Part shown: piece by piece, positions 28,031 to 36,618 of the stretch | Position numbering within the stretch: the first letter of the stretch is position 1 | Layout: every line of letters begins with the position of its first letter | Assembly (NCBI GenBank): GCA_016713175.1 | Contig: JADJPQ010000004.1 | Coordinates: 636,438 to 700,437 of the forward strand | DNA: 64,000 bases | Source: Planctomycetota bacterium | GTDB taxonomy: Bacteria > Planctomycetota > UBA1135 > UBA2386 | Direction: 5' to 3' | Notes under the pieces: generated by a model | What the model was told of the DNA's origin: nothing | Databases searched by the model: none | What the model saw: the letters and a program-made list of their open reading frames with translations, nothing else | Program-made: the position numbers and the translations under genes

Positions 28031-28456
28031 ATGAACGTTCCACCGAAGTCGCAGCCAACCCACATTCTCGCCGCCGGCGGCATCGTCCGGCGATCAGGGC
28101 CAGGCGGCGTCGAAATCGCCATCGTGCAGCGGCGGCGGCATGGCGATCTGTCGTTGCCCAAGGGCAAGGTCGATCGCGGCGAAGGGCTTCAGGCGGCAGC
28201 GGTGCGGGAGGTGCGGGAGGAAACCGGGTGTCTGGCGGCGATCGTGGGCCCACCGGACTTCGCGGAATACGAGGTCGGCGGGATCCCGAAGGTGGTGGTG
28301 TTCTTCCCGATGGATCTGTTGGCGGTCGGCGCGATCGAGGATGCCGACGAGGTCGCGGACGTGGTCTGGATGACGCCGGATGCGGCGTTGACCAGGTTGT
28401 CGTATGCGGGGGAACGACAGGTGCTTCGGCGGATGTCCCCGCCAATCGGCGGCTAG
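28031..28456 (+). CDS. NUDIX hydrolase
   Basis: The 141-residue protein carries an exact NUDIX box: G45, E51, R59-E60, E63-E64 and G66 in GKVDRGEGLQAAAVREVREE followed by TG. The Glu residues bind the divalent metal that cleaves a nucleoside diphosphate linked to another moiety. The preceding strand (AAGGIVRR, EIAIVQRRRHGDLSLPKG) matches diadenosine-polyphosphate and NTP-type NUDIX enzymes, whose loops read 'W/L-S-LPKGK'. Cleaning of Ap4A or damaged nucleotides is a reasonable guess. It stands alone, divergent from an unknown gene, and is followed by the decayed radical SAM gene. Confidence 0.92.
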   Translation: MNVPPKSQPTHILAAGGIVRRSGPGGVEIAIVQRRRHGDLSLPKGKVDRGEGLQAAAVREVREETGCLAAIVGPPDFAEYEVGGIPKVVVFFPMDLLAVGAIEDADEVADVVWMTPDAALTRLSYAGERQVLRRMSPPIGG

Positions 28457-28600
28457 AACGCACCGTCTGCGTGCGCCGCGTGCGCCGCCGCCGCGCCCGT
28501 GAAGCACTGGGTGTTCGGCGGCGGCGACGGCGTGCCGGCGGTCGACAACGCCGCCATCGAACGATTCGACAGCACGAAGGGCCTGCGAGATACCCTGGCA

Positions 28601-28964
28601 ATGACCACGCTTGCCGCGGGTTCGCGCCGCACGTTCCACCGCTACGATCTCGACGGTGCCGCACTGTGGTTCCACCCCGCGACCGGCACCAACGTCCGGG
28701 TGGATGCGCCAACGACCTCGCACCTGCGGCGCCGGGTGCCGCGCGTCGTGATGTTCGGGATCACCAACGCCTGCAACCTGACCTGCAGCTACTGATCGCG
28801 CGACCCGGGCCGGCCGAGCACCTGGACGGTCGATGGTAGGTGGGCCGATCGTCGATGCCGTCGCCCGTGAGCTCGACCTGAACGTCTGGCACCGGATCGT
28901 CGAGCCCGACCACCTGCTGTTGACGATCCAGCGCCTGCTGGCAGAACAGTGTCGGCGCCGGTGA
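28601..28964 (+). pseudogene. Broken radical SAM protein gene
   Basis: From ATG 28601 the frame reads YDLDGAALWFHPATGTNVRV and then VVMFGITNACNLTCSY followed by TGA at 28793-28795. The stop sits exactly where the third Cys of the radical SAM CxxxCxxC motif belongs, and the frame continues SRDPGRPSTWTVDG, as intact members do after the cluster. Then the similarity ends. A separate frame from ATG 28833 reads 43 residues (DAVARELDLNVWHRIVEPD, HLLLTIQRLLAEQ) to TGA 28964 and may be the original C-terminus after an internal deletion. The sequence thus has a nonsense change plus a deletion. The same frame is open upstream to about 28499. The 28,457-28,600 stretch holds no other gene I can support. 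Confidence 0.65.
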
Positions 28965-29007
28965 CGGCACTCGGGCTCGTCCATCGGCTTGGCCCTGACG
29001 CGGGCCA

Positions 29008-30015
29008 TCACTGGATCGTGAACGCGGCCCCGGCCGTCACCGCCAGCGGCCACGCGTTGGGGGCGCCGGGATCGCCGATTCCCCATTGGCAGAACAGCCG
29101 TAGCCCGGCAAGGCCCGGGTCGGCCGGAATCGGCAGCGGCTGGCTGGCAAAACCCTGACCCGGACCACTGCCCGCGATCGGCGCGACCCACAGCGCCCCG
29201 GTGCCGACCAGTTGCCAGCAACCACCGCCGAGCGGCAACGGCGCAGAGTTCGCCAGATCGAGCGCGAACAGCCCGACCGTCGGCGCGAACGCATCGTGCA
29301 CTTCGACCGCAAACGCACCACTACCGATCTGCGGCCAGTTCACCGAGTCGATCACCGGTACCACTTGTCCGCTGCCGGGACACCCCTGACCGAATACCGA
29401 ACTGACCGGAGATCCGATCACGACGTCATCGACCCAGATCGTGTGTCCGGCGACACCCGCAGTCGGCAAGCCGTTGTCGAGCCGCAGCTCGGCCCGATAG
29501 AGGCCGCCGGTGGCGACGAACGTGCGTTCGCCCGTCGCCCGGCTGGTCGATGCAGTCGGGTTCGGGCTGACCAACGCGAAGGTGCAGACGACGGTGTTGG
29601 CGGCGTCGCGGATCAGCAACTGTGCGGCGTTGCCGGTCGGCAGCGGCAGCGCATCGTGGTTCTCCCACATTGCCCGCACACTGACGGTGTGCTGCTGCGC
29701 CGGCAGCGCGAACGGCGCCGACTGGTACCAGCTGCCGTAGACCGTCATCAACGGTCCGGTCGGTGTGGGCATCGACGAGAACATCGCCATCGACGGGCCG
29801 TTGCCGGCGACGCGGGTGCGGGTGAAGCCGGTCGTACCACTGGTCATCGGCAGGAATTGGCGCGTCCAGCCGACGCTGCCCTGCTCGAACTCACCGTTCG
29901 GCACCAGGTTCTGGGCCGGCAACGCCAGCGCGAGCCCGATGGCCGCAATGCCGGCCCGGTGACTGCGCGACCGCCGGTGCGGTCGCGACTCGACATTCCA
30001 ATGCGCGGTTGCCAT
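29008..30015 (-). CDS. Secreted protein with CBM-like domain
   Basis: The 335-residue protein has a long basic leader followed by a hydrophobic signal stretch (AGIAAIGLALALPAQ). Residues about 35-200 begin NLVPNGEFEQGSVGWTRQF, the classic opening of carbohydrate-binding-like jelly rolls ('N-G-x-F-E-x-G-x-x-x-W'), and end IWVDDVVIGSP. From about residue 205 comes the shared C-terminal domain, starting FGQGCPGSGQ and containing LPLGGGCWQLVG and LPIPADPGLAGLRLFCQWG. It probably sits on the cell surface or is released; a sugar-binding role is inferred only from the fold-like opening. It is the last gene of a minus-strand pair with the protease gene upstream (81 bases between them). Confidence 0.8.
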   Translation of the reverse strand: MATAHWNVESRPHRRSRSHRAGIAAIGLALALPAQNLVPNGEFEQGSVGWTRQFLPMTSGTTGFTRTRVAGNGPSMAMFSSMPTPTGPLMTVYGSWYQSAPFALPAQQHTVSVRAMWENHDALPLPTGNAAQLLIRDAANTVVCTFALVSPNPTASTSRATGERTFVATGGLYRAELRLDNGLPTAGVAGHTIWVDDVVIGSPVSSVFGQGCPGSGQVVPVIDSVNWPQIGSGAFAVEVHDAFAPTVGLFALDLANSAPLPLGGGCWQLVGTGALWVAPIAGSGPGQGFASQPLPIPADPGLAGLRLFCQWGIGDPGAPNAWPLAVTAGAAFTIQ

Positions 30016-30096
30016 GGGTTCGCTCGTGTGCGTCCCTGGCGATCTTCGGGCCCGGCCGCCACGCCAGCAACCGGGCCGTTGGCAGCAGTTCGCGAC

Positions 30097-32001
30097 TCAG
30101 CCGATCACGACGACCTTGGTGTCCGACAAGGACACCGCCGGCGCCGCACAGCCACCCGGCGTCAGCAGCCCGGCACCCTGGAACCGCACCTCGACGCCGA
30201 TCAGATCCGCACGGCACGGCACCGACAGCGCGGTGCTGGCGCCGAAGTTCGCTGACGCCCAGTTGTGACCGAGCGCGCACGAACCGCAGAACGGCTGGCC
30301 GGCACCGAACCCGATGCCGACGAACGGCACGCCCGAGCCGACCCCGGCCACCGCGGCACCGAGGATCGCGCCGATGCGCGGTTCGCCGACCACCGCGACG
30401 ACCGCCGGACCGCACGCCGTCGCCAGCGTCGTGATCGTGCCGTTGTCGGTGCCCGGCACCGCGCGCAGTTCGAACGAACCGGTCGCGCCGTTGAAGCCGC
30501 CGACCCGGACCTTGTAGGTCACGCCGTTCGTCAGGTTGACCGTCAACTTCGACGCCAGACCACAGGTGCCCGTGCCGTCATCGTTGCAGCCGAGCCGGGT
30601 CAGCGTGCCGCAGCTACCGCTGAGCACTTCGACGACGGTGTCGAAGTTGGTGTTGGCCGAGCAGGTCGAGAACGTGTGCGGCGCCGTGCAGCCGGCGGTG
30701 TAGTTGAACCACAGGTCGTTGCCGCCGCTGCCGCAGCCGAATGCCGGGGTCGAAGTCGTCGCCGAGGCGTTGCTGAACGGGCCGTTCGCGCCGTTCACCA
30801 GCGCGATGGCGCCAGCACACTCGTTGTTGTTGCCGGTCGTGCCGGCACAGACCTGCGCGATCGCCGCCTGCAGACCCGGATGCGTGACCTTGGTGCCCGA
30901 GTTGTTGCTGCTGGTCGACGTCGTGCAGCCGCCGTGCGTGTGGATCGCCACCGCCAGCCCGCTCGCTTCGGCGATCATCACCGAACCGGAGTTGCCGCCG
31001 CAGGTGTCGACGAAGTAGCCGAGGTCGTTGGCGCCATTCACCGTCAGCGGCCCGGTGTGCGTCTGCAGCACCTGGTTGCGCGTGCCGGCCGTCGTCGTCG
31101 AGCACGAGCACGAGTTGTTGGCGCCGGAGGCATTGTTCGTGTTGGTGCCATCGACACCGAAACCGGTGTTGCGCAGCGTCGCCGCGATCGCCGGCATCGT
31201 CGTCGCCAGGGTGAACGCCGCGCCCTGTTCCTGGAACGTCGTGCGGCCGGTCGACGGATTGGGGAAGCAGCGGAAGACCCAGTAGTCGTCACCGACGCCG
31301 TTGTTGGCCGAACGGGACGAGGCCGAGTCGATCGCGAACTGCTTGCTGGCGGGCGGATGTTGCAGCGAGCAATCGCCGCTCGATGCCGGCACCGCGAACT
31401 GCAGCACCTGACCGGTCTGGAAGCAGTGGCCCGCCGACAGGTGGCACTTGTCGTTGCCGGTGGTCGGCAGGTCGATGATCCAGCCGGTGCAACCGACCGG
31501 ATCGAGGCGGCCGACGCGGGCATCGGTCGACGGGATGCGATCGTCGGTCGAACCGCAGATCGACTCCGGGATGATGCGCGGCGCAGGATCGCCGGCCAGC
31601 ACGCGATCGACGGTCACGTGGTTGCCGGTGGTGTTCGGGCCGGCCACCAGTTCGACCAGCACCGTGTCGCCATTGAAGTAGGCGGTGCTGAGGCTCCACT
31701 GCGCCAGGTGTTCCTGCCGCATCGTCATCACGTCGCCATCGCGCAGCGACACGATCCGCAGATAGCTGCCGCGATCGAGGAACGCGTCACGGAAGTAGAC
31801 GCGCAGCCACGGCGAGCCGGGGGGCGCGGTGACGAAAGAACTCCAGACGACGCCTTCGACGGGGTTGGTGTTGGCCAGCGTGCCGCTTTGCGCCCAGACC
31901 GGCGCGAAGCGACCGGGCGGCGGCGACATCTGGGCGGCGAGCGGGGCCAGCAGGGACAGCAGGACAGGGACGGACCCGAGCAGTGGGCGGACCATGGGCA
32001 T
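30097..32001 (-). CDS. Secreted serine endopeptidase with PPC-like and C-terminal domains
   Basis: The 634-residue protein starts at ATG 31999-32001 with a signal peptide (VRPLLGSVPVLLSLLAPLAAQ). The trypsin-like domain (about residues 100-360) shows catalytic His in HLSAGHCFQ, a candidate Asp in GVGDDYWVFRCF and catalytic Ser in DTCGGNSGSVMI; the layout resembles lysyl-endopeptidase-type enzymes. Residues about 365-495 (ECAGAIALVNG, DLWFNYTAGCTAPHTFSTC, TVVEVLSGSCG, TGSFELRAV) resemble a pre-peptidase C-terminal domain. The last 125 residues are the shared C-terminal domain. It is rich in Cys and Asn. Divergent from the ECF sigma factor gene with 211 bases between. Confidence 0.85.
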   Translation of the reverse strand: MPMVRPLLGSVPVLLSLLAPLAAQMSPPPGRFAPVWAQSGTLANTNPVEGVVWSSFVTAPPGSPWLRVYFRDAFLDRGSYLRIVSLRDGDVMTMRQEHLAQWSLSTAYFNGDTVLVELVAGPNTTGNHVTVDRVLAGDPAPRIIPESICGSTDDRIPSTDARVGRLDPVGCTGWIIDLPTTGNDKCHLSAGHCFQTGQVLQFAVPASSGDCSLQHPPASKQFAIDSASSRSANNGVGDDYWVFRCFPNPSTGRTTFQEQGAAFTLATTMPAIAATLRNTGFGVDGTNTNNASGANNSCSCSTTTAGTRNQVLQTHTGPLTVNGANDLGYFVDTCGGNSGSVMIAEASGLAVAIHTHGGCTTSTSSNNSGTKVTHPGLQAAIAQVCAGTTGNNNECAGAIALVNGANGPFSNASATTSTPAFGCGSGGNDLWFNYTAGCTAPHTFSTCSANTNFDTVVEVLSGSCGTLTRLGCNDDGTGTCGLASKLTVNLTNGVTYKVRVGGFNGATGSFELRAVPGTDNGTITTLATACGPAVVAVVGEPRIGAILGAAVAGVGSGVPFVGIGFGAGQPFCGSCALGHNWASANFGASTALSVPCRADLIGVEVRFQGAGLLTPGGCAAPAVSLSDTKVVVIG

Positions 32002-32212
32002 GTTCGGCGGACGGAATGGAATGGCGGCGCTGCGTACGGCGGCGGCCGGGACCCGACGTGGGCATCGGTCCGGCGGCAAGAGCGGGAGAACGCCGCGACC
32101 GGGATCAACCAGATCGGGATTCGGCTGCCGGCCATCAGTTCTTGGACGCCGCCGCCGGTCCCTGGGTGATTGACGGACGGATGGGCGCCGTTGATCGTGG
32201 CGGCTCTGGCGC

Positions 32213-32800
32213 ATGCCCATGTCCGCCGATCCGCCAACCCTGATGATCCTGCAGGACCACGACCTCAGCGATGCGGAACGTGCGCGCCGGCTGTTGCCCC
32301 TGGTCTACGAGCAGTTGCGGGCGGTGGCAGAACGGGCGCTGCGCGGCGAGCGCCATGGCCACACGCTGCAGGCGACGGCGCTGGTGCACGAGGCGTTCTT
32401 GAAGCTGGTCGGGCCGCGCGAGGTGCCGTGGCAGAGCCGGGCGCACTTCTTCGCCGCCGCCGCCGAGTCGATGCGGCGGATCCTGGTCGATCATGCGCGC
32501 GCCAAGGCGGCGGCGCGGCGCGGCGGTCCCGATGCGCGACGGGCGGCGGTCGACCTCAGCGGTCTGCCGGATCCCGATTCGGAACGGGAATCCGCCGGTT
32601 TCCTGATCCTCGACGAAGCGATCACGCGCTTGCAGGGTGTCGACGCCGATGCCGCCCAGGTCGTGCGCTTGCGTTACTTTGCCGGTTTGTCGGTCGATGA
32701 GACCGCGGCGGCGTTGTCGGTGTCGGCCCCGACCGTCAAGCGGACCTGGGCGTTCGCGCGCGGCTGGTTGAAGCAGGCGATCGAGGCCGACGCGAGTTGA
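32213..32800 (+). CDS. ECF-type RNA polymerase sigma factor
   Basis: The 195-residue protein is a sigma-70 family factor of the ECF subgroup frequent in Planctomycetota and Acidobacteriota (PF07638 type). Region 2 is seen in LLPLVYEQLRAVAERALR, TLQATALVHEAFLKL and HFFAAAAESMRRILVDHARAK; region 4 in VVRLRYFAGLSVDETAAALSVSAPTVKRTWAFARGWL, whose helix-turn-helix reads the -35 element. No anti-sigma factor or kinase gene is adjacent, unlike the other sigma factor gene in this window. Its promoter lies in the 211-base region shared with the divergent protease gene, which may be one of its targets (inference). Confidence 0.92.
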   Translation: MPMSADPPTLMILQDHDLSDAERARRLLPLVYEQLRAVAERALRGERHGHTLQATALVHEAFLKLVGPREVPWQSRAHFFAAAAESMRRILVDHARAKAAARRGGPDARRAAVDLSGLPDPDSERESAGFLILDEAITRLQGVDADAAQVVRLRYFAGLSVDETAAALSVSAPTVKRTWAFARGWLKQAIEADAS

Positions 32801-32803
32801 CGG

Positions 32804-33364
32804 TCAGCGCCCTTGCGGCGGCGTTGGCTCCGGCACGTGGTTGTCGATCGCGGGGATCGACTGCAGGAACGCGAACACGGCCCGCAGGTCGTCGTCGGTC
32901 AACTGGCTGATCATCGGCCACGGCATCGGCGGCAGGATCTGGCGACCGCGACCCTGGTGGCGACCGGTGCGCAGCGCGGCGAGGAACTCATCGGCGGTCC
33001 AGGCGCCGAGTCCGTGTGCTTTGCTGGGGGTCAGGTTGGCGGTGTAGCTGATGCCCCACGGGCCCGACCAGGCGGTGTTCGTGGTGTTGACGCTGACCGG
33101 CCACGCTTCCGAGCCGGCCGGCGGGTCCGGCAGCTTCGCGTCGGCGGGATGTCCCGACAGCATCCGGGTCATGTCCGGCGCCGGGCCCTGCGCGGTCATC
33201 GTCCACGGCGTGTGGCAATCGTTGCAGCCCATCGCCGTGACCAGGTAGCGACCGCGAGCGATCGGGTCCTTGGTCCCGGTTGCGGCCGGGGTCTGCGTGA
33301 AGGCGACGGTGGCGGCGATGGCGAGGATGGTCAGGGCCGGAAGGACGATCCTGGTGGCGTTCAT
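32804..33364 (-). CDS. Periplasmic cytochrome c, monoheme
   Basis: The 186-residue protein has a signal peptide (IVLPALTILAIAATVAFTQ) and one haem c site, CNDCH at residues 47-51. The block ARGRYLVTAMGCNDCHTPW and the late ILPPMPWPMI, with candidate axial Met, followed by LTDDDLRAVFAFLQSIP, are typical of class I cytochromes that follow alcohol or sugar dehydrogenases. It carries electrons in the periplasm. It starts one base after the diheme protein gene's stop, so the two are an operon. It is convergent with the ECF sigma factor gene (3 bases between stops). Confidence 0.9.
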   Translation of the reverse strand: MNATRIVLPALTILAIAATVAFTQTPAATGTKDPIARGRYLVTAMGCNDCHTPWTMTAQGPAPDMTRMLSGHPADAKLPDPPAGSEAWPVSVNTTNTAWSGPWGISYTANLTPSKAHGLGAWTADEFLAALRTGRHQGRGRQILPPMPWPMISQLTDDDLRAVFAFLQSIPAIDNHVPEPTPPQGR

Positions 33365-33365
33365 G

Positions 33366-34460
33366 TCAGTGCGTTCTCGGTTGGGTGGTTTGGGTGGAGG
33401 CAACGGGCAGGCCTGGCAGTTCGCTGCCGAGCCAGTGTTCGAACAGGGCGACCGCCGCGGTGTCGGCGACGTGGCGACCGAACGGCGGCATCTGCGTCAG
33501 CGGGTCGGTGGCCCGCAGGCGCCGCACGATCACCGAGTGTTCCGGATCGCCGGTGACCAGCCGATGCGTGGCATCGCCGCGGCTGAAGTGGCTGGCGACG
33601 TCGAGTGCGGTGGTCAGGGCCGGCGCCGTCGATGCCGCGAGCGGATGATCGAAGCGCAGACCGAGACGCTGCAGCGGGCCGTCGGCGTTGTGGCAACCGG
33701 CGCAGTTGCCGAACAGGTAGCCGACGGCGGCGCGTTCGTGCGGGGTGCGGGCCGCGATCCTTGGCGCACTCGTCTGCCAGCGCTCGGGTACGTGGGCCAG
33801 CAGGCCGCGCGCGAGCAGAGCCGGCAGGTCGACGTCGCCAGCGGACTTGGGGGTCGCATGCGGTGCCAGTGGATCGCGATCGGGCGACAGCTGCAGCGCC
33901 GAGAAGCCGAGCACCGGCGAACGGCCACCCTCGTGACACAGCCGGCAGTCGACCAGCCCGGGAATGTCGTGGCGCGCGCCGTCGCGAGTCGGCACGACAC
34001 CGGGCAGGCCGCGCTCTGGCGCCAGATCGGCGTCGGTGCCGTCCTGGTTCCAGACGTAGGTCGCGTACTGCCAGCCGGCGTCGGTGCGCAGCATGAAGCG
34101 GGTCTCGACCGGCCGATCGAACGCAAACTCCTTCCACAGCCGCGTGCCGATCGGGAACTGCCAGACGTCGATGTCGCGCGCGTCGATCGCCGTTCCTGCC
34201 GGCAACGCGATCCAACGTTGCTTGGCGGCACCGTCGGTCCACAGCGGGTACTGCGGCGAGTACGTCAGGACGTCGGCGGCCAGCGTCCGCGAAGAAGGAT
34301 CGGACCACAGGCCAGTCGCCGACAGCTTCGGCGGCGGCGTGGTCGCCACCGGCAGGGGCACGGAGTTCGTCGGTGCCGGCGGTTGGTCACAACCGCCGAG
34401 CGCCGACACGGCCGCCGCCAGGGCGATGTAACCTTTGGTTTGCCAGATGGTTGAGTTCAC
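33366..34460 (-). CDS. Diheme cytochrome c-like lipoprotein
   Basis: The 364-residue protein begins with a lipoprotein signal whose lipobox is ALGGC (Cys24). The N-terminal half has the strongly conserved run '[23 protein letters not shown]', '[13 protein letters not shown]' and 'TYVWNQDG', known from SO2930-like diheme cytochromes. Two haem c sites follow, CRLCH and CAGCH, and a late block HSVIVRRL plus MPPFGRH with a likely axial Met. It is probably held to a membrane and passes electrons to the monoheme partner encoded one base downstream. The physiological donor is unknown. Its promoter should lie in 34,461-34,556. Confidence 0.85.
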   Translation of the reverse strand: MNSTIWQTKGYIALAAAVSALGGCDQPPAPTNSVPLPVATTPPPKLSATGLWSDPSSRTLAADVLTYSPQYPLWTDGAAKQRWIALPAGTAIDARDIDVWQFPIGTRLWKEFAFDRPVETRFMLRTDAGWQYATYVWNQDGTDADLAPERGLPGVVPTRDGARHDIPGLVDCRLCHEGGRSPVLGFSALQLSPDRDPLAPHATPKSAGDVDLPALLARGLLAHVPERWQTSAPRIAARTPHERAAVGYLFGNCAGCHNADGPLQRLGLRFDHPLAASTAPALTTALDVASHFSRGDATHRLVTGDPEHSVIVRRLRATDPLTQMPPFGRHVADTAAVALFEHWLGSELPGLPVASTQTTQPRTH

Positions 34461-34556
34461 GGTTGGGGAGCAGCAGACGCTGCTGTCCCCAGCACGAGGA
34501 ACCCACCGACCCGGTTGTCACACGAAAGTCCCGGATGTTCCGGGACGGCCGGGTCG

Positions 34557-36482
34557 CTACCGCAGGCCGTCCAGGGCCGTTTTCGCCGCGCGCTGGTTGT
34601 CGGCATCGCGATCGTCGCGCGCCATCCGTTCGAGCGCGGCCCGGGCCGCGGGATGCCGCGGCGCGAACGCAACCAGTCCATCGATGGTCGCGCGCCGGAC
34701 CGTCGCGTCACTGTCTTCGCCGGCAACCCGGATCAGCGTGTCGCGCGCCGCCTCGGCGCGGTGCTCGCCGAGTGCCGTCACCGCGTCGGCGCGCACGGCC
34801 GGCGACGTGTCCGACAGTCCGCGGTCGAGCAGCTGCCGAGCGGTCGGGGTATCGAGGTGGCGCAGGGCGTTGCCGGCCGCGGCGCGGACCCGTTCGTCCG
34901 CGTGATCGAGGTAGCGTTCGACGTGCGGCAGGATCGCCGGCGTGCCGACATTGCCGAGCGCATTCAGCCACAGATCCTCGCGACCCTGTTGCGCGCTCCG
35001 GCCTTCTTGCGCGAGCAGCGCGGCGAACGCCTTGCCGCCGTTGGCCGCGGTGTCTTCGGCGCGCGGCGCCAGCGCGCCGAGCAGCAACATGCCCATCGCC
35101 GTATCGCCGGTGAACTCCGGGGCGCCATCGAGGTCGGTGGCCAGCGCGGCGAACACGCTGCTGGTCGGCCTGGCAAGCTGGAACAGCGCGACCGTCGCCG
35201 ACGTGCGCAGCGCCGGCGTCGCCGCCGCATCGCTGCGCATCGCCAGCAGCACGTTCTGGGCCGCCTCGGTGCCGGCGGCGCCGAGCGCCGAGATCAGCAT
35301 GTCGGCGAGGCGTGGCTCCATCCCGGCGACGCGCACCGGAATGCTGGCGGCGACCTCGGGGTCGAGCTTGATCCGCCAGATCAGCGCCTGCCAGGCGCGA
35401 TCGATGGCCTGCGGGTCCTGGGGATCGGCCGCCAGCAGCGCGGCCAGCTCGGCCGTGATCGCATCCACCGTGACACCTTCGAGCTGTTTGCGCCATCGCG
35501 CCCGTTCGGTCGCCTCGTGGCCGGCGGCGAGATCCTCGCCGTGACCGGCGGCTGGCGCCGTCGCCGCGGCCCAGACTTCCGCCGTCGCGTGCGGCGCACC
35601 CAGACCGTGCGCGATCAGCGCCGCATGCAGCACCGTGTGCAGTTCGATCGCCATGCCGAGTTCCTGCATCGTCAGTGCGATCCGTTCGTCGACATCGACC
35701 TCGCGGAGCCAACGGCAATCGGCGGCGAAGGCGGCGCGCGAACCGCCGGTGATCGTGTGCGGATGCAGTTCGGGGCCGGCCATCGCCGTGTAGCGCAGCT
35801 TGCGCCGTTCGGCCGTGGTGGTGGTGCCATCCCCGTGCAGTTGCCACTTGGCGACGAACGTGCCCGCAGCATCGTGATCCTCGGCTTCCCAGGCAGCGGC
35901 GGCGTCGACCGGCACGGTGTGCAGCAGCGCCGCGAAGATCCCGCGGACGAAGTTGCGGTGTTCCCCGGTCATGCCGTCGGCAAAGCGGTAGCCGAGCACA
36001 CGGCCGTCATCGCCCAGGCGGACCTCGAACGGCTGCGCCGCCGCGGCGGCCAGGCCGCCTTCATCACGGCCCTGCGTGCCGGCCAGCGCCGACAACGCGA
36101 TGTCGGTCAACTCCACGCGGGCCAGGATCTCGGTGTCCTTGCGGTCGAGCACCGCCATCTGCAGTTCGGCATGGAGCTGCATGCCAGAACGCTGGGCGCC
36201 GCCTTCGGGGTGCCGGACCGCGTAGTCGAACTTGCCGGTCAGGTCGTAGCGGAACGTCGCGCCGGCGGGGGCGCCGTAGTAGCCACGGGCGGCCGCAGCC
36301 TGCTGGCGATCGGACGGCCCGGCTCCCTGGGCGTCGGCGGCGACTTCGACATGGCCGTTGGGGTCGAGGGGGGTGGCCGCAGCGACCTGGACCTCGGACG
36401 AGGCCGACCACGCGATCAGGGCGGGGATCGCAAGACCGGCGAACAGGAACAGCAGCAGCAGGCGAGGATGGCGCGGGTTCAT
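34557..36482 (-). CDS. Vitellogenin-N-like protein with HEAT repeats
   Basis: The 641-residue protein starts at ATG 36480-36482 with one hydrophobic anchor or signal (RLLLLFLFAGLAIPALIAW). Residues about 65-330 form a beta-rich part opening FRYDLTGKFDYAV and containing LHAELQMAVLDRKDTEILARVEL and VRLGDDGRVLGYRFADG. That order resembles the N-terminal sheet of the vitellogenin/large lipid transfer family. The rest is helical, with HEAT repeats in the last 200 residues (for example LGNVGTPAILPHVERYLDHADERVRAAAGNALRHL). Sheet plus helical repeat is the lipoprotein N-terminal domain architecture; whether lipid is bound is inference. It lies 136 bases downstream of the first duplicated gene on the same strand, behind a terminator-like hairpin. 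Confidence 0.7.
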   Translation of the reverse strand: MNPRHPRLLLLFLFAGLAIPALIAWSASSEVQVAAATPLDPNGHVEVAADAQGAGPSDRQQAAAARGYYGAPAGATFRYDLTGKFDYAVRHPEGGAQRSGMQLHAELQMAVLDRKDTEILARVELTDIALSALAGTQGRDEGGLAAAAAQPFEVRLGDDGRVLGYRFADGMTGEHRNFVRGIFAALLHTVPVDAAAAWEAEDHDAAGTFVAKWQLHGDGTTTTAERRKLRYTAMAGPELHPHTITGGSRAAFAADCRWLREVDVDERIALTMQELGMAIELHTVLHAALIAHGLGAPHATAEVWAAATAPAAGHGEDLAAGHEATERARWRKQLEGVTVDAITAELAALLAADPQDPQAIDRAWQALIWRIKLDPEVAASIPVRVAGMEPRLADMLISALGAAGTEAAQNVLLAMRSDAAATPALRTSATVALFQLARPTSSVFAALATDLDGAPEFTGDTAMGMLLLGALAPRAEDTAANGGKAFAALLAQEGRSAQQGREDLWLNALGNVGTPAILPHVERYLDHADERVRAAAGNALRHLDTPTARQLLDRGLSDTSPAVRADAVTALGEHRAEAARDTLIRVAGEDSDATVRRATIDGLVAFAPRHPAARAALERMARDDRDADNQRAAKTALDGLR

Positions 36483-36558
36483 GGCAGTGTTGCCGGGCAA
36501 GCGACGCGCCCCGGTCGCCGTTCGCGGATTCCAGAGGAACGGCCCGGAAACGGCGACG

Positions 36559-36588
36559 GCCGTCCGGCACCCGAGGGCGCCGGACGGC
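36559..36588 (-). terminator. Hairpin behind duplicated gene copy 1
   Basis: A perfect 10-bp inverted repeat, GCCGTCCGGC at 36559-36568 and GCCGGACGGC at 36579-36588, with a 10-base loop, begins 30 bases after the stop codon of the gene at 36619-37458. On the minus strand a short TTT follows after ten bases. It would separate that gene from the downstream vitellogenin-like gene. The lack of a long T-run makes intrinsic termination less certain. Confidence 0.55.
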
Positions 36589-36618
36589 ACGTTCGCGACT
36601 CGGTCTACGGTCGAGCGA

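Noticed and set aside
28793..28795. TGA as a selenocysteine codon in the radical SAM motif
   Set aside because: The frame ends 25 codons later without the rest of the radical SAM barrel, and no obvious bacterial SECIS hairpin follows; decay is the simpler reading.
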